Shown here in pieces: positions 46,313-57,530 of a stretch of DNA of 64,000 nt; position 1 is the stretch's first letter; every line of letters starts with the position of its first letter. Location: assembly GCF_023631325.1 (NCBI RefSeq), contig NZ_JALQDG010000003.1, forward strand, positions 806,001-870,000, in the 5' to 3' direction. The translations under genes were made by a program, and so were the position numbers. The notes under the pieces are model-generated. The model was not told the DNA's origin, did not search any database, and saw only the letters and a list, made by a program, of their open reading frames with translations. The DNA comes from Caballeronia sp. INDeC2 (GTDB lineage: Bacteria > Pseudomonadota > Gammaproteobacteria > Burkholderiales > Burkholderiaceae).

Positions 46313-47803
46313 TCAGAGGATCGGCGAGAAAAGGCGGGCGACGTGCATCGCCATGCGTCGCCAGAACGCCTTGCCGCGGTAGTCGTCGCTGTCGATTTCG
46401 AAGGAATCCGCGAAGTCCGCGAGCAGCATCGATTCGACCTGGCTCGCAAACGCGCGATCGACCGTCAGCACCGTGATCTCGAAGTTCAGGCGAAACGACC
46501 GGTTGTCGAGATTCGCGCTGCCGATCGACGCGGCGATGTCGTCGACGAGCACGACCTTCTGATGCAGAAAGCCCGGCCCGTAGCGGAAAATGCGCACGCC
46601 CGCCTGCACGAGGTCGTAGGCATACAGGCGGGATGCCGCGAAGACCACGCGATGATCGCGCCGGCTCGGAATCAGGATGCGCACGTCCACGCCGCGCATC
46701 ACGGCGAGCCTGAGCGCCGAGAAGACCGCTTCGTCGGGAATCAGATAGGGCGACGTGATCCAGATGCGCTCGCGCGCCGCGTTGATCGCCTCGACGAAAA
46801 AGAGCGAGCAGGTTTCCTGTTTGTCGGCGGGGCCGCTCGACAGCACCATGCAGTGCATGTTCCCGTCCGAATGCGGCGCGGGGCCGAGTTCGGGCAGACG
46901 CTGCGTCGCCCAGTACCAGTCTTCGGTGAACACGAACTGGATGCTCGCGACCGCCGGCCCGCGCACTTCGACGTGCGTGTCGCGCCACGGCGAAAGCCGC
47001 GGATTGCCGCCGAGATACTCGACGCCGACGTTATGCCCGCCGACGAACGCGCACTTGCCGTCCACCACGACGATCTTCCGATGATTACGGAAGTTGATCT
47101 GGAAGCGGTGCACGAACTTGCGCGTCGCTGCGAACGGATGCGCCTCGACGCCGCCCGCGCGCAGCGCGCTCACGTAGCGATGCGGCAGGTCGAAGCTGCC
47201 GATGCTGTCGTAGAGGAAGTACACGCGCACGCCCGCCTGGGCCTTCTTGATGAGCGCGTCCTTGAGCATGTCGCCGAGGGCGTCGGCGCGCACGATGAAG
47301 AACTGCACGGCCACATAGCGTTCGGCCGCGGCGATCGCCTCGAGGATCGCTTTGAAGGTGGCATCGCCATTGATGAGCACGCGCGCCGAGTTGCCGCGCA
47401 GGAACGGCATGCCCGAGAGCCGCTGCAACGTGCGGATGGTCGGGTTGCCGAGATAAGCAGCCGGGCCCGGCACGATCTCGCCGCGCGCGCCGGTGGGATC
47501 GGCGAGCGCGGCGGCTTCGGGCGCATCGCTGCGGGCGCCGGAATCCCATTCGGCAGGCTTAGAGCGGCTGCGCAGGATCTCGATTTCCAGCCGCCGCTCG
47601 TCGATATAGCCCGCAAACTTGCTGCGGCCGAGGAACAGATACGGAATCAGCGTGAAGTAAGGCATCGCGACGAGCGACACCGCCCACGCCACCGCGCCTT
47701 GCGACGTGCGTGTGTTGATGACGGCATGGATCGCGGCTATCACGCCGAGCACATGCGCGGCCATCACGAGTGTGCCGAGATGTAGCCAGTCGGATGCTTG
47801 CAT
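46313..47803 (-). CDS. cls: Cardiolipin synthase, 496 aa
   Basis: Two N-terminal membrane helices (about 8-28 and 38-60) and two phospholipase D HKD motifs: HRKIVVVDGKCAFVGGHN near 250 and HQKVVLVDDIAASIGSAN near 415. Both match bacterial Cls, which condenses two phosphatidylglycerols. Length is typical. The gene lies 123 bp downstream of prmB in the same direction. Confidence 0.93.
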   Translation of the reverse strand: MQASDWLHLGTLVMAAHVLGVIAAIHAVINTRTSQGAVAWAVSLVAMPYFTLIPYLFLGRSKFAGYIDERRLEIEILRSRSKPAEWDSGARSDAPEAAALADPTGARGEIVPGPAAYLGNPTIRTLQRLSGMPFLRGNSARVLINGDATFKAILEAIAAAERYVAVQFFIVRADALGDMLKDALIKKAQAGVRVYFLYDSIGSFDLPHRYVSALRAGGVEAHPFAATRKFVHRFQINFRNHRKIVVVDGKCAFVGGHNVGVEYLGGNPRLSPWRDTHVEVRGPAVASIQFVFTEDWYWATQRLPELGPAPHSDGNMHCMVLSSGPADKQETCSLFFVEAINAARERIWITSPYLIPDEAVFSALRLAVMRGVDVRILIPSRRDHRVVFAASRLYAYDLVQAGVRIFRYGPGFLHQKVVLVDDIAASIGSANLDNRSFRLNFEITVLTVDRAFASQVESMLLADFADSFEIDSDDYRGKAFWRRMAMHVARLFSPIL

Positions 47804-47926
47804 GGACGCGGAGGGAGCGAAGTGGCTCGCTATTGACGATTCGCCATATTACCCAAGCCTTCCGCGCGAAGTGACAGCGATCGTTGCGGCACGTGCACCG
47901 CCGCGACGATCGCGCGGGCAGATGCT

Positions 47927-48811
47927 TCAGGCGGGAAGATCGGCGGCCTGGATCAGGAACACGTTGTCGTCGCCGGCGCTCGTCGAGAGCCAGACGAGAT
48001 CGAGACCGCCGAGCGCGGCTTCCACGTTCGGCCGCTCGTTGCCGATTTCGACGACGAGCACGCCGTCTTCGGTCAGCCACTTGCGGGCGTCGCGCACGAT
48101 GCGCCGCACGACGTCCATGCCATCCGCGCCACCGGCGAGCGCGAGCTCGGGCTCGTGCCGGTACTCTTCGGGCAGCGCCTGCATCGCCTGCGCGTTGACG
48201 TAGGGCGGATTGGTGATGATCACCTCGTAGCGCGTGGACGGCAGCGGCGCGTACAGGTCGCCTTCGTGCAGACTCACGCGCTCGCCGAGCCCGTATTCGT
48301 CGACGTTGCGGCGCGCGACCGCGATCGCATCGGGCGAGATGTCGACGGCATCGACATCGGCGTTCTCGAAAGCCTGCGCCGCGAGAATCGCAAGACACCC
48401 CGAGCCGGTGCAGAGTTCGAGCACGCGCGTGACCTGGTCCGGATCGGCGACATACGGCTGCAAGCCGTCCTGCAGCAATTCGCCTATGAACGAGCGCGGC
48501 ACGATCACGCGCTCGTCGACGTAGAAGCGGCGGCCGTGCATCCACGCTTCCTGCGTGATGTACGCGGCGGGAATGCGCTCAGTCGCGCGGCGCTCGATCA
48601 CTTTCATGACGGCGTCGATTTCGTTGTCGAGCAGGCGCGCGTCGAGGAACGGGTCGAGCGTGTCGAGCGGCAGATGCAGCGTGTGCAGGATCAGATACGC
48701 GGCTTCGTCGTAGGCATTGGCCGAGCCGTGGCCGAACGACAAGCCCGCTTCGGTGAAACGCGAGACGCCGAAGCGCAGCAGGTCGCGCACGGTGGTGAAG
48801 GGCAGCGCCAT
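47927..48811 (-). CDS. prmB: 50S ribosomal protein L3 N5-glutamine methyltransferase PrmB, 294 aa
   Basis: A SAM-dependent methyltransferase with ELCTGSGCLAIL (SAM site, near 130), VDISPDAIAVARRN and the NPPY catalytic motif in ITNPPYVN. The N-terminal helical domain, starting TTVRDLLRFGVSRF, is specific to PrmB rather than PrmC. It lies 32 bp downstream of dapE. Confidence 0.94.
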   Translation of the reverse strand: MALPFTTVRDLLRFGVSRFTEAGLSFGHGSANAYDEAAYLILHTLHLPLDTLDPFLDARLLDNEIDAVMKVIERRATERIPAAYITQEAWMHGRRFYVDERVIVPRSFIGELLQDGLQPYVADPDQVTRVLELCTGSGCLAILAAQAFENADVDAVDISPDAIAVARRNVDEYGLGERVSLHEGDLYAPLPSTRYEVIITNPPYVNAQAMQALPEEYRHEPELALAGGADGMDVVRRIVRDARKWLTEDGVLVVEIGNERPNVEAALGGLDLVWLSTSAGDDNVFLIQAADLPA

Positions 48812-48843
48812 CGAAGGCTCCTTTTTATTGTGTGAGTGTGAAT

Positions 48844-50055
<1,212 letters not shown>

Positions 50056-50075
50056 TCACAGTCATCGCGTTCACT

Positions 50076-50447
50076 TCAGGCAAAGAGCGTTTCGTACTGC
50101 TCGGCGGAGAACCCGAGCGTCTTCACGCGCCCGTTCACGACGACGACCGGCCGCTTGATGATCGACGGCTTGTGGATCATCAGCGCGATCGCGCCGCCGG
50201 TCGTGTCGGCTTCGGCCTTGTGCACGTCGGACAAGCCGCGCCACGTCGTGCCGCGCTTGTTGATGAGCTGGTCTAGCGGCACGTCCTTCAGCCAGTCCTG
50301 AATCAGCGCGTTCGACACGCCGGCCTTCTTGAAGTCGTGAAACTCGAACGGCACGCCGTGCTCTTCCAGCCACACGCGCGCTTTTTTCACGGTGTCGCAA
50401 TTCGGAATGCCGTAGACGACCGTGGTCGGGGTGGAACCGCGCGCCAC
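50076..50447 (-). CDS. ArsC/Spx family protein (YffB-like), 123 aa
   Basis: A thioredoxin-fold ArsC-family protein with C17 in GIPNCDTVKKA; the second Cys of a CxxC is replaced by Val, so it is not Spx itself. KRGTTWRGL and SIIKRPVVVVNG complete the family pattern. The start is GTG at 50447, two bases past the dapD stop, with GAGG nine bases upstream. A gene of this family commonly sits in dap clusters of beta- and gammaproteobacteria; its role there is not established. Confidence 0.88.
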   Translation of the reverse strand: MARGSTPTTVVYGIPNCDTVKKARVWLEEHGVPFEFHDFKKAGVSNALIQDWLKDVPLDQLINKRGTTWRGLSDVHKAEADTTGGAIALMIHKPSIIKRPVVVVNGRVKTLGFSAEQYETLFA

Positions 50448-50449
50448 GA

Positions 50450-51277
50450 TCAGTCGCCTCGCAGCAGTTCGTTCAGGCCAACCTTCGCGCGCGTCTTGGC
50501 ATCGACCTTCTTGACGATCACGGCGCAGTACAGGCTGTGCGACCCGTCCTTCGACGGCAGATTGCCCGCCACGACGACCGAGCCCGCCGGAATGCGGCCG
50601 TAGCTGACTTCGCCGGTTTCGCGGTCGTAGATCTTGGTCGATTGGCCGAGATACACGCCCATCGAAATGACGGAGTTCTCTTCGACGATGACGCCTTCCA
50701 CCACTTCGGAGCGCGCGCCGATGAAGCAGTTGTCCTCGATGATGACCGGGTTCGCCTGCAGCGGCTCCAGCACGCCGCCGATGCCCACGCCGCCCGACAG
50801 ATGCACGTTCTTGCCGATCTGCGCGCACGACCCGACCGTGGCCCATGTGTCCACCATCGTGCCTTCGTCGACATACGCACCGATGTTCGTGTACGACGGC
50901 ATCAACACGACGTTCTTCGCGATGAACGAGCCGCGGCGCGCAATGGCCGGCGGCACGACGCGAAAACCGCCCGCGGCGAAATCCTCGGCCGTGTAGCTGG
51001 CGAACTTCGAGGGCACCTTGTCGTAGAACTGCGAGTATCCGCCCGCGGGCATCGGCGCGTTGTCTTCCAGGCGGAACGACAGCAGCACGGCCTTCTTCAG
51101 CCACTGATTCACGATCCATTCGCCGTCGCGCTTCTCGGCCACGCGCATCTGGCCACGGTCGAGCTGCTCGATGGCATGCGCGACGGCCTCGCGGACTTCG
51201 GCGGGCGCGGCCTTCGGGGAAAGCTCGGCGCGGTTTTTCCAGGCGGTATCGATGATGCTCTGAAGTTCTTGCGACAT
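50450..51277 (-). CDS. dapD: Tetrahydrodipicolinate N-succinyltransferase, 275 aa
   Basis: A left-handed parallel beta-helix trimer with hexapeptide repeats: [20 protein letters not shown], then [20 protein letters not shown] and [16 protein letters not shown]. The N-terminal helical domain ([15 protein letters not shown]) is typical. It converts tetrahydrodipicolinate to the succinyl form for DapC. 46 bp follow dapC. Confidence 0.95.
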   Translation of the reverse strand: MSQELQSIIDTAWKNRAELSPKAAPAEVREAVAHAIEQLDRGQMRVAEKRDGEWIVNQWLKKAVLLSFRLEDNAPMPAGGYSQFYDKVPSKFASYTAEDFAAGGFRVVPPAIARRGSFIAKNVVLMPSYTNIGAYVDEGTMVDTWATVGSCAQIGKNVHLSGGVGIGGVLEPLQANPVIIEDNCFIGARSEVVEGVIVEENSVISMGVYLGQSTKIYDRETGEVSYGRIPAGSVVVAGNLPSKDGSHSLYCAVIVKKVDAKTRAKVGLNELLRGD

Positions 51278-51323
51278 ATTGATATCAAGGATGGAGGATT
51301 GGACCTACTGCGCTCGATGTCAG

Positions 51324-52541
51324 TCAGGCCTCGAGCGAGCGGCAGAATTCGACGATGCGGCGGGCTCCTTCGACACATTCCTCGGTCTCGGCCACGAGCG
51401 CGATGCGCACGAAACCTTCACCGGGATTCGTGCCGTGCGCCTGGCGAGCGAGAAAAGAGCCCGGCAGAACCGTCACATTATAGTCGGCGTACAGGCGCGC
51501 CGCGAACTCGGTATCCGTGAGGCCGGTGCCCGAAACGTTCGCCCAGAGGTAGAACGCGGCGTCGGGCAGGCGCACGTCGAGCACGTCGGCGAGCATTGGC
51601 GTGACTGTCTGGAATTTTTTCAGATACTGCGCGCGGTTGTCGCGCACGTGCGTTTCATCCTGCCACGCGACGACGCTCGCGCGCTGAAACACCGTCGACA
51701 GCGCCGCGCCGTGATACGTGCGATAGAGCAGGAAATCTTTCAGGATCGATGCGTCGCCCGCGACGAAGCCCGAGCGCATGCCGGGAACGTTCGAGCGCTT
51801 CGACAGGCTCGACAGCATTACGAGACGCTCGAAACCGCGATCGAGCAGCCGCGCCGCTTCGAGGCCGCCGAGCGGCGGATTGGCTTCGTCGAAATAAATT
51901 TCCGAGTAGCACTCGTCCGACGCGATCACGAAGCCGTGTTCGTCCGACAGCGCGAAGAGCTCACGCCAGTTGTCGAGCGTGAGCACCGCGCCCGTCGGAT
52001 TGCCGGGCGAGCATAAATAGAGCAGTTGCGTGCGCGCCCAGATGTGATCGGCCACCGCGGAATAGTCGCACGCGAAGTTGCGCGCCGGGTCGCTGTTGAC
52101 GAAGTACGGCTCGGCGCCCGCAAGCAAGGCGGCGCCTTCGTAGATTTGATAGAACGGGTTCGGACAGAGTACGATGGGCGGTTCGGCGGCGTTCGTCGTA
52201 CGGCTGTCGACGACGGTCTGCGCGAGCGCGAAGAGCGCTTCTCGCGAGCCGGACACGGGCAGGACCTGCGTCGCAGCATCGATCGATTCGAGGCCATAGC
52301 GCTGCATGACCCACGCCGCGATCGCCGCGCGCAGCGGCTCGCTGCCGAGCGTCGCCGGATAGGAGGCGAGACCGTCGAGCGAATCGATCACGGCATCGCG
52401 GATCAGCGCGGGCGTCGGATGCTTCGGCTCCCCGATGCCGAAGCTGATCGGCGTGAATCCGGCGCGCGGCTCGATGCCCTTGAAGAGCGCACGAAGCTTT
52501 TCGAACGGATAAGGCTGAAGTTTCTTGAGAAGTGGATTCAC
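51324..52541 (-). CDS. dapC: Succinyldiaminopimelate aminotransferase, 405 aa
   Basis: A PLP class I/II aminotransferase. The PLP lysine lies in LSSLSKRSNVPGMRSGF near 248; the SPGNPTG motif near 170 and SDECYSEIY near 205 are conserved. I use GTG at 52541 (reading as MNPLLKKLQPYPFEKL) because that is the family N-terminus; an ATG at 52613 adds 24 residues without support. It is the first gene of dapC-dapD-arsC-like-dapE-prmB. Confidence 0.9.
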   Translation of the reverse strand: MNPLLKKLQPYPFEKLRALFKGIEPRAGFTPISFGIGEPKHPTPALIRDAVIDSLDGLASYPATLGSEPLRAAIAAWVMQRYGLESIDAATQVLPVSGSREALFALAQTVVDSRTTNAAEPPIVLCPNPFYQIYEGAALLAGAEPYFVNSDPARNFACDYSAVADHIWARTQLLYLCSPGNPTGAVLTLDNWRELFALSDEHGFVIASDECYSEIYFDEANPPLGGLEAARLLDRGFERLVMLSSLSKRSNVPGMRSGFVAGDASILKDFLLYRTYHGAALSTVFQRASVVAWQDETHVRDNRAQYLKKFQTVTPMLADVLDVRLPDAAFYLWANVSGTGLTDTEFAARLYADYNVTVLPGSFLARQAHGTNPGEGFVRIALVAETEECVEGARRIVEFCRSLEA

Positions 52542-52735
52542 GGCGTGACCGGTAAGCAGTGAGCGATGCGCGCGAGGCAAAAAAGCGCCTGCGTAGGAGG
52601 CATCGAAAGACATCGAATGGACGCGAAGCAAGCGGACGATTATAGCGTGCGGCCCTGGGCCCGAAGCGGGCAGCGGCGCGCGGAGCGAAGGATGACAGTA
52701 CGAATGACCGCAACAAAAATGGATGGGGCGACGGC

Positions 52736-53713
52736 ATGAGCCGCGGTCTGCAAAACGCATGGCCGACGCTCGCGATCATGCTGGGCGCGTCGGTGTGGGG
52801 CCTCGTCTGGTACCCGATGCGCATGCTCGCCGCGATGGGCCTCTCCGGCACGGCCGCCAGCGCGACGACGAGCGCGGCGGCGTGCGTCTTCGTGCTGCTC
52901 GCGAAACGCCGCTCGATCAACACGCTGTCCTGGCACTGGCTGCTCGTCGGGCTTGGCGTGGCGGCGGGCGTGACCAATATCGGTTTCGTGTGGGGCGCGA
53001 TCCACGGCCAAGTCATGCGTGTGCTGCTCCTCTTCTATCTGACGCCCGCCTGGACTGCGATCTTCGCGCACTTCATCCTGAAAGAGCGTCTGACCCGCGC
53101 CGATGCGGCGCTCTCGCTGCTTTCGCTCGCGGGCGCCGTGACGATGCTCTGGTCGCCCGAGCTCGGCATGCCGCTGCCCGCCGATCTCGCGGAATGGGCG
53201 GGTCTCGTCGGCGGCATGGGCTTCGCGATGAGCAACGTGCTCGTCGTCAAGGTCACGCGCACCTTGCCCGCGATGAAGCCCGAGATGCGCACGGCCGTGA
53301 TCTTCGGCGGCGCGGCGCTGATCGCATCGGTCGTCACGCTGTTCGAGCCGATGCCCGCGCCGCCCGCCGCCGCGCTGTTGCCCACCGTGACGCTCATCGT
53401 GATCGGACTGGGCGTCCTGCTCGCGGGCAACAACATGATCGTGCAGGTCGGGCTCGCCCGCGTGCCGGCCAATCGCGCGTCGATCATCATGCTCTTCGAA
53501 CTCGTCGTCACCGCGCTCTCGGCGTGGCTCTTCGCGGGCGAAGTGCCCGGCCCGCGCGAATGGGCGGGCGGCGCGTGCATCGTCGTGGCGTGCGTGCTGT
53601 CGGCATGGGTGCATCGGCAGGGCGCCACGCGCTCGCCTCCCGCGCCCGAAGCGCTCGACGTTGCACGAGACGCGCCGGAAAGCAAAAAGAAATCGACTCG
53701 CGCGATGGTATGA
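52736..53713 (+). CDS. EamA (DMT superfamily) transporter, 325 aa
   Basis: About ten hydrophobic helices in two EamA repeats, the second starting near 160 (AGLVGGMGFAMSNVLVV). PAWTAIFAHFILKERLTR and ELVVTALSAWLFAGE are the paired signature segments at the ends of the repeats. Substrate is unknown; families export amino acids or metabolites. It is 124 bp upstream of smc. Confidence 0.88.
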   Translation: MSRGLQNAWPTLAIMLGASVWGLVWYPMRMLAAMGLSGTAASATTSAAACVFVLLAKRRSINTLSWHWLLVGLGVAAGVTNIGFVWGAIHGQVMRVLLLFYLTPAWTAIFAHFILKERLTRADAALSLLSLAGAVTMLWSPELGMPLPADLAEWAGLVGGMGFAMSNVLVVKVTRTLPAMKPEMRTAVIFGGAALIASVVTLFEPMPAPPAAALLPTVTLIVIGLGVLLAGNNMIVQVGLARVPANRASIIMLFELVVTALSAWLFAGEVPGPREWAGGACIVVACVLSAWVHRQGATRSPPAPEALDVARDAPESKKKSTRAMV

Positions 53714-53837
53714 TGGTGTCCGCTTCGCCGGGACACGCAAGTGTTGTCGCGCTGCGTGACCGAATGCGATCGACGCTCCGCAATGCGGCTCGTCTGCCAT
53801 CTACCCTCCGTCATCAATTCAAAACAGCGATATCGCC

Positions 53838-56800
53838 GTGCGTCTGACCTCGATAAAACTCGCTGGCTTCAAGTCCTTCGTCGATCCCACGCATTTTCAG
53901 GTCCCCGGCCAGCTCGTCGGAGTGGTCGGACCGAATGGCTGTGGCAAGTCCAACATCATCGATGCCGTGCGCTGGGTGCTCGGCGAGTCGCGCGCTTCCG
54001 AGTTGCGCGGCGAATCGATGCAGGACGTGATCTTCAACGGATCGACGGCGCGCAAGCCCGGCAGCCGGGCGAGCGTCGAACTCATTTTCGATAACGCCGA
54101 CGGCCGCGCCGCCGGTCAGTGGAGCAGCTACGGCGAAATCGCCGTGAAGCGCGTGCTGACGCGCGACGGCACCTCCAGCTACTACATCAACAATCTGCCC
54201 GCGCGCCGCCGCGACATTCAGGACATCTTCCTCGGCACGGGCTTGGGCCCGCGCGCCTACGCGATCATCGGGCAGGGCATGATCTCGCGCATCATCGAGG
54301 CGAAGCCGGAAGAGCTGCGCGTGTTTCTCGAAGAAGCCGCCGGCGTGTCGAAGTACAAGGAGCGTCGCCGCGAGACCGAGAACCGTCTGCATGACACGCG
54401 CGAGAATCTGACGCGCGTCGAGGACATCGTCCGCGAGCTGTCGAGCAATCTCGAGAAGCTCGAAGCGCAGGCGGTCGTCGCGACGAAGTACAAGGAACTG
54501 CAGACCGAGGGCGAAGAGAAGCAGCGCCTGCTGTGGCTCCTGCGCAAGAAGGAAGCGGGCAACGAAGCCGAGCGTCAGCAGCGCGCGATCCGCGAGGCGC
54601 AGGTCGAGCTCGAAGCGCAGACCGCGCGTCTGCGTGAAGTCGAAGCGCAACTGGAAACGCTGCGTGTCGCGCACTACAGCGCAAGCGACGCGATGCAGGG
54701 CGCGCAAGGCTCGCTCTACGAAGCCAATGCCGAAGTGAGCCGGCTGGAGGCGGAGATCCGCTTCATCGTCGAATCGCGTAATCGCGTGCAGGCGCAGATT
54801 GCCGCACTCACCGCGCAGCGCGAGCAATGGCAGGTGCAGGCGCAGAAGGCGCGCGACGAAATCGACACCGCGACCGAAGCGCTCGCCGAAGGCGAGGAAA
54901 AGGCCGCGATCGCTGCGGATACCGCCGCCGCGAAGCACGACGCGCTGCCCGCGCTCGAAGCCCGCTGGCGCGACGCGCAGGCGCAACTGAACGAAGAACG
55001 TGCGGGCATCGCGCGCGCGGAACAGGCGCTGAAGCTCGAAGCGGCGCATCAGCGCAATGCGGATCAGCAGCTTCAGCAATTGCAGCAGCGTCAGGAGCGG
55101 CTCAAGAGCGAAGCGAAAGGGCTGGACGCGCCGGATGAAGCGCATCTCGAAGAGTTGCGCATGCAGCTCGCCGAAAACGAAGAGATTCTCGCTGAAGCGC
55201 AAGCACGCCTTGCCGATGCTCAGGAAACGGTGCCGCGTCTGGATGCCGAGCGCCGCGAAGCGCAAGAGCGCGTGCAGAAGGAAAGCGCGCAGATTCATCA
55301 GCTCGAAGCGCGCCTCGCCGCGTTGAAGCAGCTTCAGGAAAGCGTGCAGACCGAAGGCAAGATCCAGCCGTGGCTCGACAAGCACGAGCTCGGCGCGCTG
55401 CCGCGTCTGTGGAAAAAGCTGCACGTCGAGACCGGCTGGGAGGCGGCGCTCGAATCCGTGCTGCGCGAGCGTCTCGCCGCGCTGGAAGTATCGAATCTGG
55501 ATTGGGTCAAGGCCTTCGCCACCGATGGGCCGCCCGCCAAGCTCGCGTTCTATTCGCCGCCCGTCGCGGGCAAGCAGGTTCAGACGGCCGATGGCTTGCG
55601 CCCGCTGCTGTCGCTCGTGCGCATCGACGATCCGGGTCTGCGCGCCGTGCTCAACGAATGGCTCGCCACGACTTTTATCGTCGACGATATCGCGCAGGCG
55701 CTGGCTTCGCGTAATCAGTTGCCGGATGGCGCCGCGTTCGTCGTGAAGGCGGGACATATCGTGACGCGCGTGGGCGTGCAGCTCTACGCGGCGGATTCCG
55801 AGCAGTCGGGCATGCTTGCGCGGGCCCAGGAAATCGAGAATCTCACTAAGCAGGTGCGCGCGCAGACGCTGCTGTCCGACGAAGCGAAAGCCAACGCCGT
55901 GCGCGCCGATGCCGCGCACACGCAAGGCTCGCAGACGCTCGCCGAGGCGCGCGCCGCCGCCGAGCGCGCGACGCAGCGCGTCCACGCATTGCAGCTCGAC
56001 GTGCTGAAGCTCGCGCAGGCGCACGAACGCTACACGCAGCGAAGTACGCAGATCGGCGAGGAACTCGAAGAAATCGCCGCGCAGATCGAAGAGCAGCGTG
56101 CGCTGCGCGCCGAATCGGAAGCCGCGTTCGAGCGTCACGACGGCGAAATCGCGCAATTGCAGGCGCGCTTCGAAGACAATCAACTCGCGTTCGAATCGCT
56201 CGACGAAGAGCTGACGAATGCGCGCCACGAACTGCGCGAACTCGAACGCGCGGCGAGCGACGCGAGCTTCGCGGTGCGCGGCCTCTCCGCGAAGATCGAC
56301 GAATACCGGCGCAACATCGACACGGCGCACGATCAGAGCGAGCGCATCGCGGGCACGCTGGAAGACGCCCGCGCCGAACTCGAGACCATCAACGAGCAGA
56401 CCGCGCAAACCGGCCTGCAGGACGCGCTCGAAGTGCGCGCGGCGCGCGAGGAATCCTTGCATGCGGCGCGCGTCGAACTGGACGATCTCACCTCGCGTCT
56501 GCGTCAGGCCGACGAGCAGCGTCTCATGGCCGAACGCTCGCTGCAGCCGCTGCGCGACAAGATCAACGAACTGCAATTGAAAGAGCAGGCCGCGCGCATC
56601 AGCGGCGAGCAGTTCGTCGAGCAGTTGCAGGCGGCGGGCGTAGACGAAGCCGAGCTTGCGGAGAAGCTTACGCCGGACATGAAGCCGTCGTATCTGCAAG
56701 GCGAAGTCACGCGTCTGAACAACGCGATCACCGCGCTCGGCCCCGTCAATATGGCCGCGCTCGAAGAACTCGCGGCGGCGACCGAGCGCAAGCACTTCCT

Positions 56801-57353
56801 CGATGCGCAATCGGCGGATCTCAACGACGCCATCGGCACGCTGGAAGACGCGATCCAGAAAATCGACCAGGAAACACGCGCGCTGCTGCAAGGCACGTTC
56901 GACGAGGTGAACCGTCACTTCGGCGAGCTGTTCCCGCGTCTCTTTGGCGGCGGGCAGGCGAAGCTCATCATGACCGGCGACGAAATCCTCGACGCCGGCG
57001 TGCAGGTGATGGCGCAGCCGCCCGGCAAGAAGAATTCGACGATTCACCTGCTCTCGGGCGGCGAGAAGGCGCTCACCGCGACCGCGCTCGTGTTCGCGAT
57101 GTTCCAGTTGAACCCCGCGCCGTTCTGTCTGCTCGACGAAGTGGACGCGCCGCTCGACGATGCGAACACGGAACGCTTCGCGAACCTCGTGCGCGCGATG
57201 GCTGCCAAGACGCAGTTCCTGTTCATTTCGCACAACAAGATTGCGATGGAAATGGCGCAGCAACTGATCGGCGTGACGATGCAGGAGCAGGGCGTGTCGC
57301 GCATCGTCGCCGTGGACATGGAAGCCGCGGCGGGTTTCGCGCAGAACGGCTGA
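53838..57353 (+). CDS. smc: Chromosome partition protein SMC, 1171 aa
   Basis: ATPase of the condensin complex. Walker A is GPNGCGKSN (31-39), then two long coiled coils flanking a hinge domain (about 500-620, WLDKHELGALPRLWKKL to LYAADSEQSG), the signature LLSGGEKALTATAL and Walker B FCLLDEVDAPLDD near the C-terminus. The start is GTG at 53838. It heads smc-zipA-ligA-def. Confidence 0.96.
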   Translation: MRLTSIKLAGFKSFVDPTHFQVPGQLVGVVGPNGCGKSNIIDAVRWVLGESRASELRGESMQDVIFNGSTARKPGSRASVELIFDNADGRAAGQWSSYGEIAVKRVLTRDGTSSYYINNLPARRRDIQDIFLGTGLGPRAYAIIGQGMISRIIEAKPEELRVFLEEAAGVSKYKERRRETENRLHDTRENLTRVEDIVRELSSNLEKLEAQAVVATKYKELQTEGEEKQRLLWLLRKKEAGNEAERQQRAIREAQVELEAQTARLREVEAQLETLRVAHYSASDAMQGAQGSLYEANAEVSRLEAEIRFIVESRNRVQAQIAALTAQREQWQVQAQKARDEIDTATEALAEGEEKAAIAADTAAAKHDALPALEARWRDAQAQLNEERAGIARAEQALKLEAAHQRNADQQLQQLQQRQERLKSEAKGLDAPDEAHLEELRMQLAENEEILAEAQARLADAQETVPRLDAERREAQERVQKESAQIHQLEARLAALKQLQESVQTEGKIQPWLDKHELGALPRLWKKLHVETGWEAALESVLRERLAALEVSNLDWVKAFATDGPPAKLAFYSPPVAGKQVQTADGLRPLLSLVRIDDPGLRAVLNEWLATTFIVDDIAQALASRNQLPDGAAFVVKAGHIVTRVGVQLYAADSEQSGMLARAQEIENLTKQVRAQTLLSDEAKANAVRADAAHTQGSQTLAEARAAAERATQRVHALQLDVLKLAQAHERYTQRSTQIGEELEEIAAQIEEQRALRAESEAAFERHDGEIAQLQARFEDNQLAFESLDEELTNARHELRELERAASDASFAVRGLSAKIDEYRRNIDTAHDQSERIAGTLEDARAELETINEQTAQTGLQDALEVRAAREESLHAARVELDDLTSRLRQADEQRLMAERSLQPLRDKINELQLKEQAARISGEQFVEQLQAAGVDEAELAEKLTPDMKPSYLQGEVTRLNNAITALGPVNMAALEELAAATERKHFLDAQSADLNDAIGTLEDAIQKIDQETRALLQGTFDEVNRHFGELFPRLFGGGQAKLIMTGDEILDAGVQVMAQPPGKKNSTIHLLSGGEKALTATALVFAMFQLNPAPFCLLDEVDAPLDDANTERFANLVRAMAAKTQFLFISHNKIAMEMAQQLIGVTMQEQGVSRIVAVDMEAAAGFAQNG

Positions 57354-57530
57354 AGCATCGCGGTTCGCAAAAGTTTCGATTGAGTGAAGGGCCGGACGGC
57401 GATCCGGCGGCGTGCGTCAAGGCGCGGAGTGGCGCGCATCGGCCAGGCGGCGGCGACAAGCCGGAACGCGGCGCGATGCGTGCGACAGATCGCGCGGCGC
57501 TTCGTAATCTAAAAGAATGATGGAGCCTGC

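Noticed and set aside
53814..57263. 1149-codon minus-strand frame opposite smc
   Set aside because: It is the mirror of the smc coding pattern in a high-GC genome; its product is Arg/Leu/His-rich with no domain, while the plus strand encodes a canonical SMC protein.
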